Shown: one piece after another, positions 22,056 to 33,300 of the stretch
Layout of the letters: each line of letters begins with the position of its first letter
How positions within the stretch are numbered: position 1 is the first letter of the stretch
Source: Combretum micranthum
Taxonomy: Eukaryota > Streptophyta > Magnoliopsida > Myrtales > Combretaceae
NCBI GenBank assembly: GCA_024138025.1
Contig: JAMXBD010000693.1
Coordinates: 186,001 to 250,000, forward strand
DNA: 64,000 nucleotides
Direction: 5' to 3'
Translations under genes and position numbers: made by a program
The notes under the pieces: model-generated
What the model was told of the DNA's origin: nothing
Database searches by the model: none
The model's input: only the letters and a program-made list of their open reading frames with translations

Positions 22056-22063
22056 TATATAAA
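22056..22063 (+). promoter_or_regulatory. Promoter-like TATA box with CA-rich leader
   Basis: TATATAAA in CGCTCTATATAAACC, followed about 25 bp later by a CA-rich leader (22083-22116) typical of plant 5' UTRs. An ATG at 22168-22170 is immediately followed by a GTGAGT splice-donor-like word. It reads opposite to the CACTA genes around it, so it may be a captured host-gene 5' end. No downstream exon was recognised. Confidence 0.35.
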
Positions 22064-22132
22064 CCTAAACGCATGCATGAATCAACACAACACAACACAC
22101 CACACCACACCACACCGCATATAGCTAGCACA

Positions 22133-22174
22133 GCAAATATTTTATGCAGCCTAGTAATATACCTAGGATGGTGA
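22133..22174. repeat. Perfect 42-bp inverted repeat, left arm
   Basis: Starts GCAAATATTTTATG and ends CCTAGGATGGTGA. It matches the reverse complement of 23112-23153 at all 42 positions. The left arm is the end of the promoter-like leader, including the ATG and the start of the donor-like word. No target-site duplication flanks the pair. Confidence 0.9.
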
Positions 22175-23111
22175 GTACCCATCTACCAGACAATAAAATT
22201 TAAAAAAATATAAAGAAACATGATTCAATTTAACTTAAAATTTTCTTTTTAATTTCTATCACAGTAGTGGCCACACCACCATAGGTGGATTGGATCAACT
22301 CACCTTTATATGTAAATCACAACTTGACTTGAAATTATGGTTGCACTGGCCATGTCTAGCCAAGGGTGGTTGGAAAACCACATGTGGGAGGTTGGATGAA
22401 GCTGTGAAGCCCTCCATCCCATGATCGTTGTTGGACATCCTCGAATTTGGGTAGCCTATAGTACATTTTGTTTTTCTTCTTTGCTAGTGTTATTATATTT
22501 ATTTTTCTATTTTCTAGTTTTTATTTTAGCTGTTTCAATTATATTCATTTCTATTACTTATATAGTTTTAAATAGTTTTAGGCCAATAAAATTGTGTCAT
22601 ATAGCATTTACAAATGGGAAGACAATGGCCTTAGAAAAATCTTGCATACAGACTTTTACAAACATTAAGAATTCAAATAAGGGGAAAAGTTTAAAAACTC
22701 AAAGACAAAATATACATATATATATATATATATGGGATGAAACATTAAAGAGTAAAAATTTATTTATTTATTTATTATTATTATTATTATTAAGTAGGTA
22801 GTTTTTTTTTTTAAAGTTTTTAACTACTTTCTCTCTTCTCTTTTTTATTCTTTTGAAAAAATTGTTCCCGCTTTGTTGAACAAATAACTTCCTAGAAAGC
22901 ACATTCACTAGATAAGGAACATATTCAAATTGAAAATTTTGTGATAGATCAAGGTTTAACTTCTTATAAAACACGTTCATAGGATGAGAAATTCGAATAT
23001 TGTCTAATTGTCTACAACTCTAAAAAAACAAAACAAAACAAAACATTACAAATTTACTTCAATGTCAAACAACTTTTTAAGCCCAATAATTTTACTGTTT
23101 GCTCACATCAA
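22175..23111. other. Spacer between the 42-bp arms, AT-rich, with microsatellites
   Basis: Contains an (AT)n run at about 22713-22732 and TTTA/TTA repeats at 22758-22792. ORFs 22421-22801 and 22768-22980 are low-complexity and not supported. A short stretch at 22266-22440 is less AT-rich and has an AG acceptor-like word near 22260; no protein family was recognised. Confidence 0.5.
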
Positions 23112-23153
23112 TCACCATCCTAGGTATATTACTAGGCTGCATAAAATATTTGC
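23112..23153. repeat. Perfect 42-bp inverted repeat, right arm
   Basis: Exact reverse complement of 22133-22174. Confidence 0.9.
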
Positions 23154-23242
23154 TTAACTTAATACAATAAAGAGTTCTCAAAAACAAGTAATTGATTTTC
23201 TAAACCCATCTTCTACATTCATATGCCAGTTTCACTGCTTAC

Positions 23243-23573
23243 CTGGAGTGTGGTTCTGATTAGCTGAATTGCTGCCCTGTAAGGATGCATTTGCCAGACT
23301 AATGTTGATACCTTGACCATGTGGAGTGTCATTTGCTGTAGTAGAACAAAAAATCAATTTATATTTCCAATTCATGCTAACTTATTCTACTTTAATGATA
23401 CGTCCAAATGGAATACCTGAGGATTCAAAAGGATTAGATGGATGGTTGTGTTGTTATGATTGGCGCATATCATCCCTAGAGTGGTGAGAATCTGACTCAT
23501 CATGAATAGGTAGTTGAGCATCCTGTTTAGTCCTCCCTCCCCTCCTTTGAACATTCCTTCGACCACCGGCCAT
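23243..23573 (-). pseudogene. TNP1/TnpA-like CACTA gene, first exons
   Basis: Minus strand. An ATG at 23573-23571 opens MAGGRRNVQRRGGRTKQDAQ, a basic Arg/Gly start, continuing to a GT donor at 23416-23415 after one internal stop (TAA where Q/W would fit). A second exon (23335-23243, 93 bp) lies between an AG acceptor and a GTAAGC donor and reads ANDTPHGQGINISLANASLQ. It starts about 190 bp after the TNP2 stop on the same strand, the usual tandem layout of CACTA genes. The next exon is at 20705, beyond the MITE-bearing stretch. Confidence 0.55.
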
Positions 23574-23762
23574 TATAATCCTAAAATCGAACAAAGAAGG
23601 CATAAGTTAGTCATTAGAAAATAGACAATATAATAGCTTGGCAACACATCATTCAACATACAAAAGCTTATGCTAATATCATTGCCTTAAAAAAATAAAA
23701 ATTGACCTTGCAAGCGTAATTAAGGAGATAAATTTTTTAAAAAGAAAAAAAGACATAACCAT

Positions 23763-24314
23763 TCAATTTCTGTCGCCACCATCATAATCCACTAGCATCT
23801 CATCCATCTCCTCATTCTCATCCTCATCTTCACTAAATTCAATACCGGCATCATGCTCTATACGTTCAAATGCTTGCACTGTTCTTTTAATAACCTCCCC
23901 ATCAACAGTCTCATGACCTACATCAGTTCTTAATAGCACATCAATATCACAATCGATTACTGGATGCAGCTCATTTCCTCCATCACCATTTACTATAAAA
24001 TGTTCATTTAAGATCTCATCTGCCAATCGAGCCTCCACATCAGTTAATAAATTTGCACCACCTTCTAGCGAGTCTATATTATAGATGTGGCGATGCTCAA
24101 ACTATTGCACTACACACCATTCAGTTCCTAGGTTCATGTCCTTTACATAAAATATTTGCTTAGCTTGTGATGCTAGCACTTACGGATCATTTTCATACTA
24201 CGTACGAGTAATCTTAATGCTTTTAAAGTCATCATCAACTCAAACATGCCGCATGTTAGTGTTCCACCGCTTGCACTTAAATAAGATCATACTTTTGTTT
24301 CTAACATAAGTAAA

Positions 24315-24345
<31 letters not shown>

Positions 24346-27300
24346 CAAAACCCCATAAAATTCAACTTTCGTGTCTCCTTGATCTCCCTCTACAAGCACT
24401 CCACTATTCTGAGTCTTCTTCCTATCATCAAATTCTATTGTATGAAATCGCACACTATTGTATATCAATTTATTGTATCTCTTGAAACATAAATCGGGTC
24501 CTAATGATAATGCATATAATGCACTGATGATCGGGTCACCACTTTCATACAATGCTCTCATCTGCAATAATGACAAGCAAAATAGAATATCAATTCTATT
24601 TTGTTAAACTTCCTTTACCTATAGCCTAAGTAAGTATATGTGGAGTTGTTAATTATATTTATCTTATTCATAAACCATTGACTAAATTCACTCTTGTGAC
24701 GCTCATCTATGTCATCACCATATTGTGAGCTTAAAATGTCGATATGTTCACTGCAACATAAATTTCACTTTGGTTAAGGAATACACACAAATTTTAATAG
24801 TTCATTAACATAGTAAAAATGATTTAATGACAACCACTTACGCTAAATATGGTTGCATCTCCTGACAATTGTTGATAACGTACCATTTGGCAATTTCAAC
24901 CTCCTCATCTGATAATACCACACATGTGGGTGGAGAAATAAAACCAACCCTATTTGTAAAGATGTCCAGGCCACCATCTTCCAGAGAATCAAAGTTTATA
25001 TCTAGATGGTTAAATATTGTCTCCAAGTCTTCTAAGTGAAGGGAGCACCAAGTCAAGCACTTATGAACAACGTACGCTTCGGCAATTGAACCTTTCGGAT
25101 AAGCTTTATTTCGAACGAATTGCTTTAAAGAGCCTAAGTATCTACATAGTAAAATTTAAATTAGGGGAGAAAAAAATCAAACATTAAAATAAAGATGTTA
25201 TGTGTTGTATTCACATTGTACCTTTCAATAGGATACATCCAGTGGTAAGCAATAGGTCCAGCCATTAAGGCCTCTTGAGGTAAGTGGATAACTAGATGCA
25301 TCATTACATCAAAAAAGGTAGGTGGAAAGATTAGCTCTAACTTGCATAATATTGTGACAATATCGCTCTGCATCTTCTGTAACTCCTCAACATTCAACAC
25401 ACGTCAGTACAACCTCTCGAAAAAGGTCCCGAGCTCGAAAATGGTGGTGGTGACATCTCTAGGCAATAAGCCACGAATACCCATAGGCAACAACCTTTGA
25501 AGCAACACATGGCAATCATGACTCTTCATACCAGAAAGTTTTGAGCATGAGTTGTCTACACCTACCTATATGTGATGCATAACCATCGGGTAATCTAATA
25601 TTCCTTAGAAATTGACAGAATAATTTTCTTTTAGAATTACTTAATGCATAACTTGCACATGGCATTAATACTTGCCATCACCCCTTTAATAGATGTAGTT
25701 CCTTCCGAATACCAAGTTCCTCTAGATCAAGCCTAGCTTTATAAGTGTCTTTTGTTTTTCCATCAATCCTAAGAATTGTGTAGATAATATTCTCACAAAT
25801 ATTCTTCTCAATATGCATGACATCAAGATTATGTCTAAGCTTTAACTTTGACCAATATGGCAATTGAAAGAATATGGACTTCTTAACCCAGTTGAACCCG
25901 CCAACATGATGTGCTCTTTTAACTTTCTCTGGATGCTTTCCCATACCCACATCTACCACTGTACGTAATTGGTGAAGAATGTCTTCACTAGAATATGGTT
26001 CGGGAGCTTCACGATTATCACGCATTCCATCAAATTTCAAGCTACGTCTCCACCTATGTTCCTTTGGCAACCACATCCTATGACCAACATACCCAATCTT
26101 GCTATTAAGTCTTATTGATGGTGTTTGATCTTGCATACAGGACAAGCACTGTATCCTTTTGTGCTCCACCCAGACAAATTCCCATACGCTGGAAAGTCAT
26201 TGATGGTCCACATCAATGCAGCATGCATTTAAAAGAAGACTTCGAGTATGCATCATATGTCCATAGTCCATTGACCCAAAGATCATTCAACTCATCAATC
26301 AAAGGTTGCATGTAACATCTCCTTCCCTGGTGCTTTAGGCCCAGGGATTAACAACGTCATCATGAAATACTCTTTCTTCATGCACATCCATGGTGGTAAG
26401 TTGTATGTAAGAAGCACTACTGGCCACATGCTATATGACTGGCTCATGGTACCAAAAGGATTAAAGCCATCACTAGCTAACCCCAACCGCACATTACGAC
26501 TATCCTTTGCAAAGTCTGGAAATTCATTATCAAAATTAATCCAAGACCCATCAGCTGGATGGCCATAATGTTTTCTTGTCTCTTATGTTCATCTTTATGC
26601 CAACGCATTTTTTGAGCAACTTAGGATTCATGAAAAGGCGTTGCAACCTTGGTTTTACAGGAAAGTACGCAGAATCTTATGAGGAATGGCTTTCTAGACC
26701 CTCCAGACATCTTATACCTAGAAGTACAAAGTAGGGCAATGGTAAGATGCTTGTTCGTACCCCAAAATAAGCAACAATCATATTTACATGCATGAATACT
26801 GTGGTAACCCATACCCAACCCCTTAAGTACTTGTTTGCATGATAGTATGAAGGAAGAGACTCTCCATTAGGTATCACATCACGCAAAAGTTGTAGAAGCA
26901 TGTCAAACGACTTGTTAGTCCACTTATTGTACTTTCAAGTGGAGAAGCTTCACTATAAAGGAGAATTTAGAGAACTTACAACCCGGATAAAGCTTTTGTT
27001 GTGAGTCAGCTCTTAAACCACTTAAAAAATCTGTTGGAATATCGAAGCCATCTCAGACTTGATCTTCCTTGATTCGTAGCAAAAGCCCCTAAATCTTCAA
27101 GCATTTCATCAAGCCCATCAATGTCATCATCATTTCCACATTACTCCTCCTCATTAGATCTCATTTCACTCTCTATATGACGAATTCTACCACGAGGTCC
27201 ACTAGGCAATTCAATAGTCGGCTCCTCACCATGATATATCCAACACTTATAAGTTATGTCTATCCCATCAACAAGCAAGTGTGCTCTAATCACATTCACG

Positions 27301-27451
27301 TGTACAAGTTGTTATTTAAACATCTCCTGCATGGACAATTTAACTCCGTGTTTCCTCCATATTTCAATTGCATGTATGTATGACGAAAAATTCTACACCT
27401 CGTTGGTACTCTTCACTTCCAATGTCGCAATTTATCCAATTCTTCTCCATG
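23763..27451 (-). pseudogene. TNP2 transposase pseudogene of the CACTA element
   Basis: Minus strand. The start MEKNWINC at 27451 opens the transposase-associated domain (CPCRRC zinc-binding words and WIYHGE near 27210). The transposase core follows with GLASDGFNPFG (about 26480), YNLPPWMCMK and LLIPGP, then LIDELNDLW and a frameshifted NDFPAYGNLSGWSTKGY (about 26280-26150), then HNLDVMHIEKNICENI and KARLDLEELGIRKELHL (25840-25690). The DUF4218-like part (25680-24840) includes LPDGYASHIGRC, LPMGIRGLLP, FPPTFFDVMMHL and YPKGSIAEAYVVHKCL. A DUF4216-like part (24290-24060) and an acidic tail end at 23763. Introns interrupt it as usual for this gene. Frameshifts and stops (near 27370, 26210, 25560, 25400) show it cannot make active transposase. 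Confidence 0.9.
24318..24345. repeat. (AT)n microsatellite in the TNP2 pseudogene
   Basis: About 14 AT units; it creates the artefactual YIYIYI end of a minus-strand ORF. Confidence 0.9.
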
Positions 27452-30240
27452 TATTCTAAGAGAAGACATAGGAAGAAAGAATTACAAGACAAAAAATATT
27501 GTTTGAAAGTTGAAAGAATAAGATTTTACAATCTACACTTATCTCAAACATGCAATTGAAAGAATAAGACTTCAATAAAGTTCAATCCCCCAAAATAAAC
27601 ATAATCCTATTCCTCTGAAATTACGGCCACGATGTTTTTCTCTAAAAACACAAATTATAAAAATAAGTTTAAACATCTATCCCAATATCTAAGTCTGCAA
27701 AATTAAAGGAACGTTAATTGTATTTACTGGACAAATTATTTTTCTTGATTTCATTTGTATAATGGCAACCAGACAACAAAAATTGGAAAGTTGTTCCCTG
27801 TTTTCTTCACGTTCCTGCTTATATATCCAAATAGCATAATCATAATTCTTTTATTTTAAAGTTGATTCCACAAATGCTTAAGCCAAGTCCATGATAGTAG
27901 TAATACACATATGCGGCTAAGATTCACTAGACCATGGAGTAGCAACTTCGGTACGAATAAAGATTTTTTGTGTTATAAAATGAAAGATGGACAAACACAA
28001 AAGGCCAAATGGGGGGACCGCACACAGCTGTGTATATGTAATCATCAATGAAAAAGGTGCCACTAAGGACAGCCACGAACGTTCATGTTCTGCTCAGTAA
28101 AATTGAGTAGAACCAAATTATATAAGCCAAGGGAATTCCTTGTTGGCTAATGATATAACTACTGTATCTCAAGTGGGATAAATAAATTAACTTTGAATCA
28201 TTTTTTTATTGTAATAATAAAAATATTAGTGTTATTTATAAGACACTTACATATGTTTTTGTCTATTTACAGACGTGATCCATGTTAATTCTTTTGACAA
28301 ATAGATAACTTGAGTTTCATCCAAAAATATCAATATCATTAAATGCTATTTGAGAAATACATGTTAGTGTAATATTGGTCTAAAAAATTAATTTAATAAT
28401 AATGTTAATAAATAAAATAAAAAATAAAAAATTAATAATTATTTAAAAACCGAACAATTAAAAAAATTAAAATTATTTTTTTTTAAGACAGGAGAGATAT
28501 TGACAGGTTTTTATCTACAATAATTAAATAATATCGACATTTTGAATTAAAATCAGATTATCTATTTATGAAAAAATTAAGACAGGTCATCATGTATTTG
28601 TAGGTCAAAACATAGGTAGGGTTTTCATAATTAACTCAAAATATTATATAAGTTAAAAGATTCATGGCTTGGTTCAATATGTTTCTGTAATGCATTTTCT
28701 TTTATTTGAGATTTGATGCCTCCCTTTCTGCCTTTTTTGCTCTTTTAATTCCATTATTTACCAAAAAAACTTTCAATTCCATTGTCTATACTCATAGAAC
28801 AAAGCATATCAAGATGGCCTTTTTCCAATAGCTGTAAAAATAATTGGCCAAAAAAAAATTTTTCCATTTCCAACTACTAATTCAAAGGAAGCTTCTATGA
28901 TTGCCAAAGGATCATTAAGAAAAAATATAATGCAAGTAAGAATAAAGAAATGATTTAACTCTCGACAAGTGTAATGAGGCCACTATAATGAATAAGAAAA
29001 GTATTCTTTTCCAAAGTGTGTTTAGACTATAACTGTTTCGTATATGTTCAAGGACTCTTCCTAAGCTGCTGAGTGTTGGGTCCATTATATAACATCTTAA
29101 ATTCAGGATATTTAGCCCCTTATCTTTGGAATCAGATGGAACTCCACCACATTATGCCCTTTGTAGTACCAACTTAACCTATCTCAATTTCTCCAATATC
29201 CTAAAAAATTAAATTTCACACATTTGTTTACTAGGAAAACAACATAAGACGATTTTTTATAAATAATCAAAATAGAATTCAAACACCTCCAATTCAATTT
29301 TTAATAGCAATACCAAACAATTACTCACTACAATATAATAAAAACTACTTTGATTAGGTCAAAGGGAAAGCGAAAGACATGTTCCTATTAAGTATACAGA
29401 TTAATCACATCAAGTAGTAAGTACATAGATTAATTAGAAGCAGTAGAGATCAACTCAACCAAATATGTTTCTTTTCTTCATAACAAAATAGGATGGTAGT
29501 TTTCAGAGATTGTGCGTTTTCTTTTGTAATTTTTTTCCCACACCCAAGTTCAAGTTTTCGTGTTATTTCTACCTGTGTAACTTAGGGGAGTGTGTGATGT
29601 TGGCGTTTTCGTTTTCATTATAGTACAGTGGGATATAAACTAAAAGCCCTTAAGGGTGATATAAATACTAGAATGAAAGAAACCATACACCTTAAAGGTG
29701 ATACAAGAACATGAAAACTAGAACATAATACAGAGGTATTGGCACATGTTGATCCTACAGATTCATGACAATTCAAGGTATTGGCTTACAATATGAAGAC
29801 TGAATTAAAGATCCTAAGCCAAAATAGAAAGTTACAATCAATCTGCCCGCGCTTTTCCATAGTGAGCAGATCAATTGTGGACAAGCTATTACCCATATCA
29901 CCACTACCAGCCATGTCCCACATCATTGCTTACCACTTTACCCTATTGCCTAGTACAAAAACTAAAGTTGAGAGCCTAAAATGTGATTTAGTTGAATAGG
30001 TTTTACACAAGAGAAAGAGGGAGGAACAATCCTGCTCCGTCCAAACCAAATAGCAGTAGATATACCATTAAGCTACAAGGGCTTGAAAATAGAATTATCT
30101 AAATTTTAGGTCATACTAATCCAACCTAACACATCTTTTCATGCTTGGTGCAAAAATAGTATAGGCAAGACTGTAATTTGCATTCAATTGGGTTACAGAT
30201 TGCTTGAAATCAATGAAAAATTAAATACACCCTATTCCCT
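27452..30240. other. AT-rich spacer, no gene seen
   Basis: No long ORF, domain or RNA gene recognised. The CACTA 5' terminus should lie near its left end but no TTGTAGTG terminus or subterminal motifs were found. Confidence 0.55.
29960..30086 (-). repeat. Possible tRNA-derived SINE head
   Basis: Minus strand GCCCTTGTAGCTTAATGGTA (30082-30063) resembles the 5' end and A box of tRNA-derived SINEs. A degraded B-box-like word lies about 25 nt downstream (TTTGGACGGAGC), followed by a CCTCCCTCTTTCTC tract. No flanking duplication or 3' tail could be shown. Confidence 0.25.
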
Positions 30241-30259
30241 CCCAACCACAACCCCACCC

Positions 30260-30260
<1 letters not shown>

Positions 30261-30291
<31 letters not shown>

Positions 30292-30307
30292 AAAAAAAAA
30301 AAAAAAA
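30261..30307. repeat. Poly-C/poly-A homopolymer junction
   Basis: About 21 C followed by about 26 A, in a C-rich context. Exact lengths may be assembly-dependent. Confidence 0.85.
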
Positions 30308-33300
30308 CCTACCCCCAAACAAACAAATAAATAAATAAATAATTACAAAAGATATTTTTATGGATAAGTAAACACAATGGAAGCTGTTAGTGATCAATGA
30401 GGGCTTGGATGTTTTAATGGAGATTACATGGAAAGGCTACTTTTTTTGTTAATTCATGCTACTTCATAAATGAAAAAAAAAAAAAAAAATGAAATGATAC
30501 ATACCATTAGGAAAAAATAAATGCACTAACATAAGCATTGTACCGCAATGTTACTTGAGGAAATTGTCTTCTAGTTTCCTATCCCAATTTATGAATGATC
30601 AAGGAGAAGAAAAATGATGGTGGGATACCCTTTATAAGGTTATGCAAAACTTAATTTCAATAATTTTCAAGCATAGAACAGGTATATAAAAATACCAAAA
30701 TGCTAGATTTTCTGTTAAACTCTTTTGATTTCAAAATAAATGAATAAAATAATATAAATGTTTTGCCTTACCTGAAATCCAAACGGCTGTTTTAGAGCCA
30801 CTTGTAACTTCAGAATGGAATTCCTGATAGATTTTTCATTCTTTTAGTAAGCAAAAGTATAGAAGCATAGTGGGATGAAACATAAAGCAAAGACTTAACT
30901 ATTTGGCAAGCAAAACACATCAACGTTTGAACTATATTCTTCTCTATAAGCCTAAAAAAATAATAATAATAAACAATTCCAGCAAAGTCATTAGCAACAA
31001 CATAATATATATTTTTCTTTTCTGCCCTTAATAGCATAATATATTTAAAATCCTTTTATTACTAAAAATATGATAAAATGTGGAATTTGTAGGTTGCAAT
31101 CTCTCTAATGCTAATAAATAGCCCAATGTTCCTCTACATTAATGGGCAACTTTATTAGCTCATAACCTCTACATACATCATATTCATGCTAAAACATCTT
31201 GCCTTCTTGTAATTCCATGTGATCACAAGCAACAACAAGAGTAAAAGAAAGAGAACTAGACTTATATAAAGAATTATACATAATCCATAAAAGCACATAG
31301 AGACAGGTTGAATCCATTTGTAGGGACTACTCTGTCAAGCTATATGTAGCCTATGCTATAATGCATTTTAAATTTTTTTCAAGCTTTCCCAATTTTCTAT
31401 TCCTCTTACTGAGTCAACAAACTTTTAAGATAAAAGGAAGAGAACGCATTGTATCAATTTAAGTGCATGTGAAAAGACAGTAAATATGACAATCCAATGA
31501 TCCCCAATGGAATCTCTATAAGCTTGTGCAGGGGAGATCTTAAGCCATCCCAATGCAATGTTCTTTTCGTGCAATTTCTATTTTCTAGCAAGGATATAAG
31601 TATAACTTGACAATAATTTAATTTATTGTGCACTTTAGCTTCTTCTTTTTACAATGTAATGATTGTAAAAGCCACTTTTATATCATCAATTGCCAAACCT
31701 TTCAGGTTGGGTTTATGATTACATTAACAAGAAACCTAAGCTTGAGGAGGCTAACCAATATCTTTGTGATCATGAGGAATTAACATAAATAGCATAACAA
31801 TTTTTTAAAAAAAAATATTCAACTTTTGACTTGGGAAGCCGAAGCTTTAGACATCATGTAAATATTCTTGAACCAAGCGATTAAATTCATATTAAAAAAA
31901 ATTTCTAATAAAAAATTCTCCAAATAAATATGCTCTTAATTACAAAGATAAGGCCAGTTCCAACCCATTGTCCAAAATCTAAGCACACCACATTGGAAGA
32001 AAGAACAACAAATTATATCATAACACATCTTAAGCACTAATAACAGACTAGAGATTTATTTCATTAAAAGTAGTAGGGATAGTTTTATGATTTGGCACAA
32101 GATTTGCACAAATATATTAATTGGCATAAACCCTATCAATAATCAACTTGTGGAATGAGGTTCACAACATGAATAAAAGATATCACATTGAATAATTGAG
32201 TGAAAGACTAACCTTTTATGGCAGAACCTTGGCTAATCTTGAAAGTGCAAGGTTTCTAGTTAGGAATGATCCTTAGTGCTGTAAGTCATAACAAAACCAC
32301 TAAGTTAGAATCAAGAAGAGGGGGGTTGGATTGAAAACATGCTTTTGAAATATCAAGTACAATTAGGAATGCAAAATCACATAGTAGCTCAGCTTCCCCA
32401 AATTTTCTAACCACATCAAATGAAGCAAATCCTACATCATAGCCATAATGATTTGTATGTCAATACAAGAGTAATAGTCACTGCAAGCATGTTATGAAAA
32501 TGACAGAACTTTGATAATCCAAAAGTCAAATGTAACTAAGAAGTCCAATTTGTTTATCATTTCTAGGGATAGCGGTTAAGCATCTAAAATACCCACAAAG
32601 CTAGTCGAACATTTTTAGCTTTGACAACATAATGCATCTAAAATACCTAGAAATTTAACATTAAATAATAATTAAAACAAAACAAGATGTCACATATAAT
32701 AAAACAAAACAAAACATAAAGCTAGTTCACTATATTTTCTTAAATCAAATGTTAGTGATTTTTAATCTCCAGGAACGACTACTAAGTTATCTTATAGTTC
32801 CACATTTTCCTCTGCCATTTTGCTTACTGTAATTAAAACCAAATGATGATAGCCAGAGTGTGTATTCAACAAGGAAAAGAATTATTTCCAATGCATGTAT
32901 TTCAAATTACGAATGAACAAAACAAATTAAAATTGCTAACCACATTCATTCCTTTTAAAACAAGCCAAGCTCTAATATCTCACCACTAGGCCGACTCATT
33001 TGCTTGCAGTTCTACTCAAAATTGCAATTACTTAATATCACATATATATCTTTTGTAAGTCTTTTAGTTTTAACTAGTTAAAGATGCAACAATCAATGCT
33101 CTTAACAATGTCAGCAAGGCGAAAAATTAGTAGGAAACGATAACCAGAACTCTCCAAAACATATAATTGGAAACATGGAAGCTTTGTTTGAATGCATGCA
33201 AAAAATAGTGAATAAATACATCACATTCAATACCACTCAGCCAAGCTGAACTCTGCCTTCCCAACCCAAGGACAAAAGCCAAGCAGACAGATGATAAACA

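Larger units (their letters stand above)
3489..27451 (-). mobile_element. CACTA (En/Spm) transposon, minus strand, split by nested insertions
   Basis: The left (3') end begins CACTACAACAAAATG at 3489, the classic terminal CACTA of En/Spm elements, followed by subterminal repeats. Reading leftward on the minus strand from 27451 come TNP2 transposase domains (27451-23763) and then a second gene of TNP1/TnpA type (23573-5907), the usual CACTA order. Three insertions with clean target-site duplications interrupt it: a solo LTR, a 12.1-kb LTR retrotransposon and a hAT MITE. Without those three, and without their extra TSD copies, about 10 kb remains, a normal CACTA length. The matching right terminus, which should end TTGTAGTG, was not found downstream of 27451, so the 5' end is probably deleted or very degraded. 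Coding parts carry many stops and frameshifts. Confidence 0.85.

Noticed and set aside
22133..23153. The 42-bp inverted repeat as TIRs of a MULE or similar transposon
   Set aside because: Flanking bases (GCTAGCACA versus TTAACTTAA) show no target-site duplication.
29325..29345. CACTACAATATAATA word as another CACTA terminus
   Set aside because: No subterminal repeats, no partner end and no 3-bp duplication nearby; probably chance.
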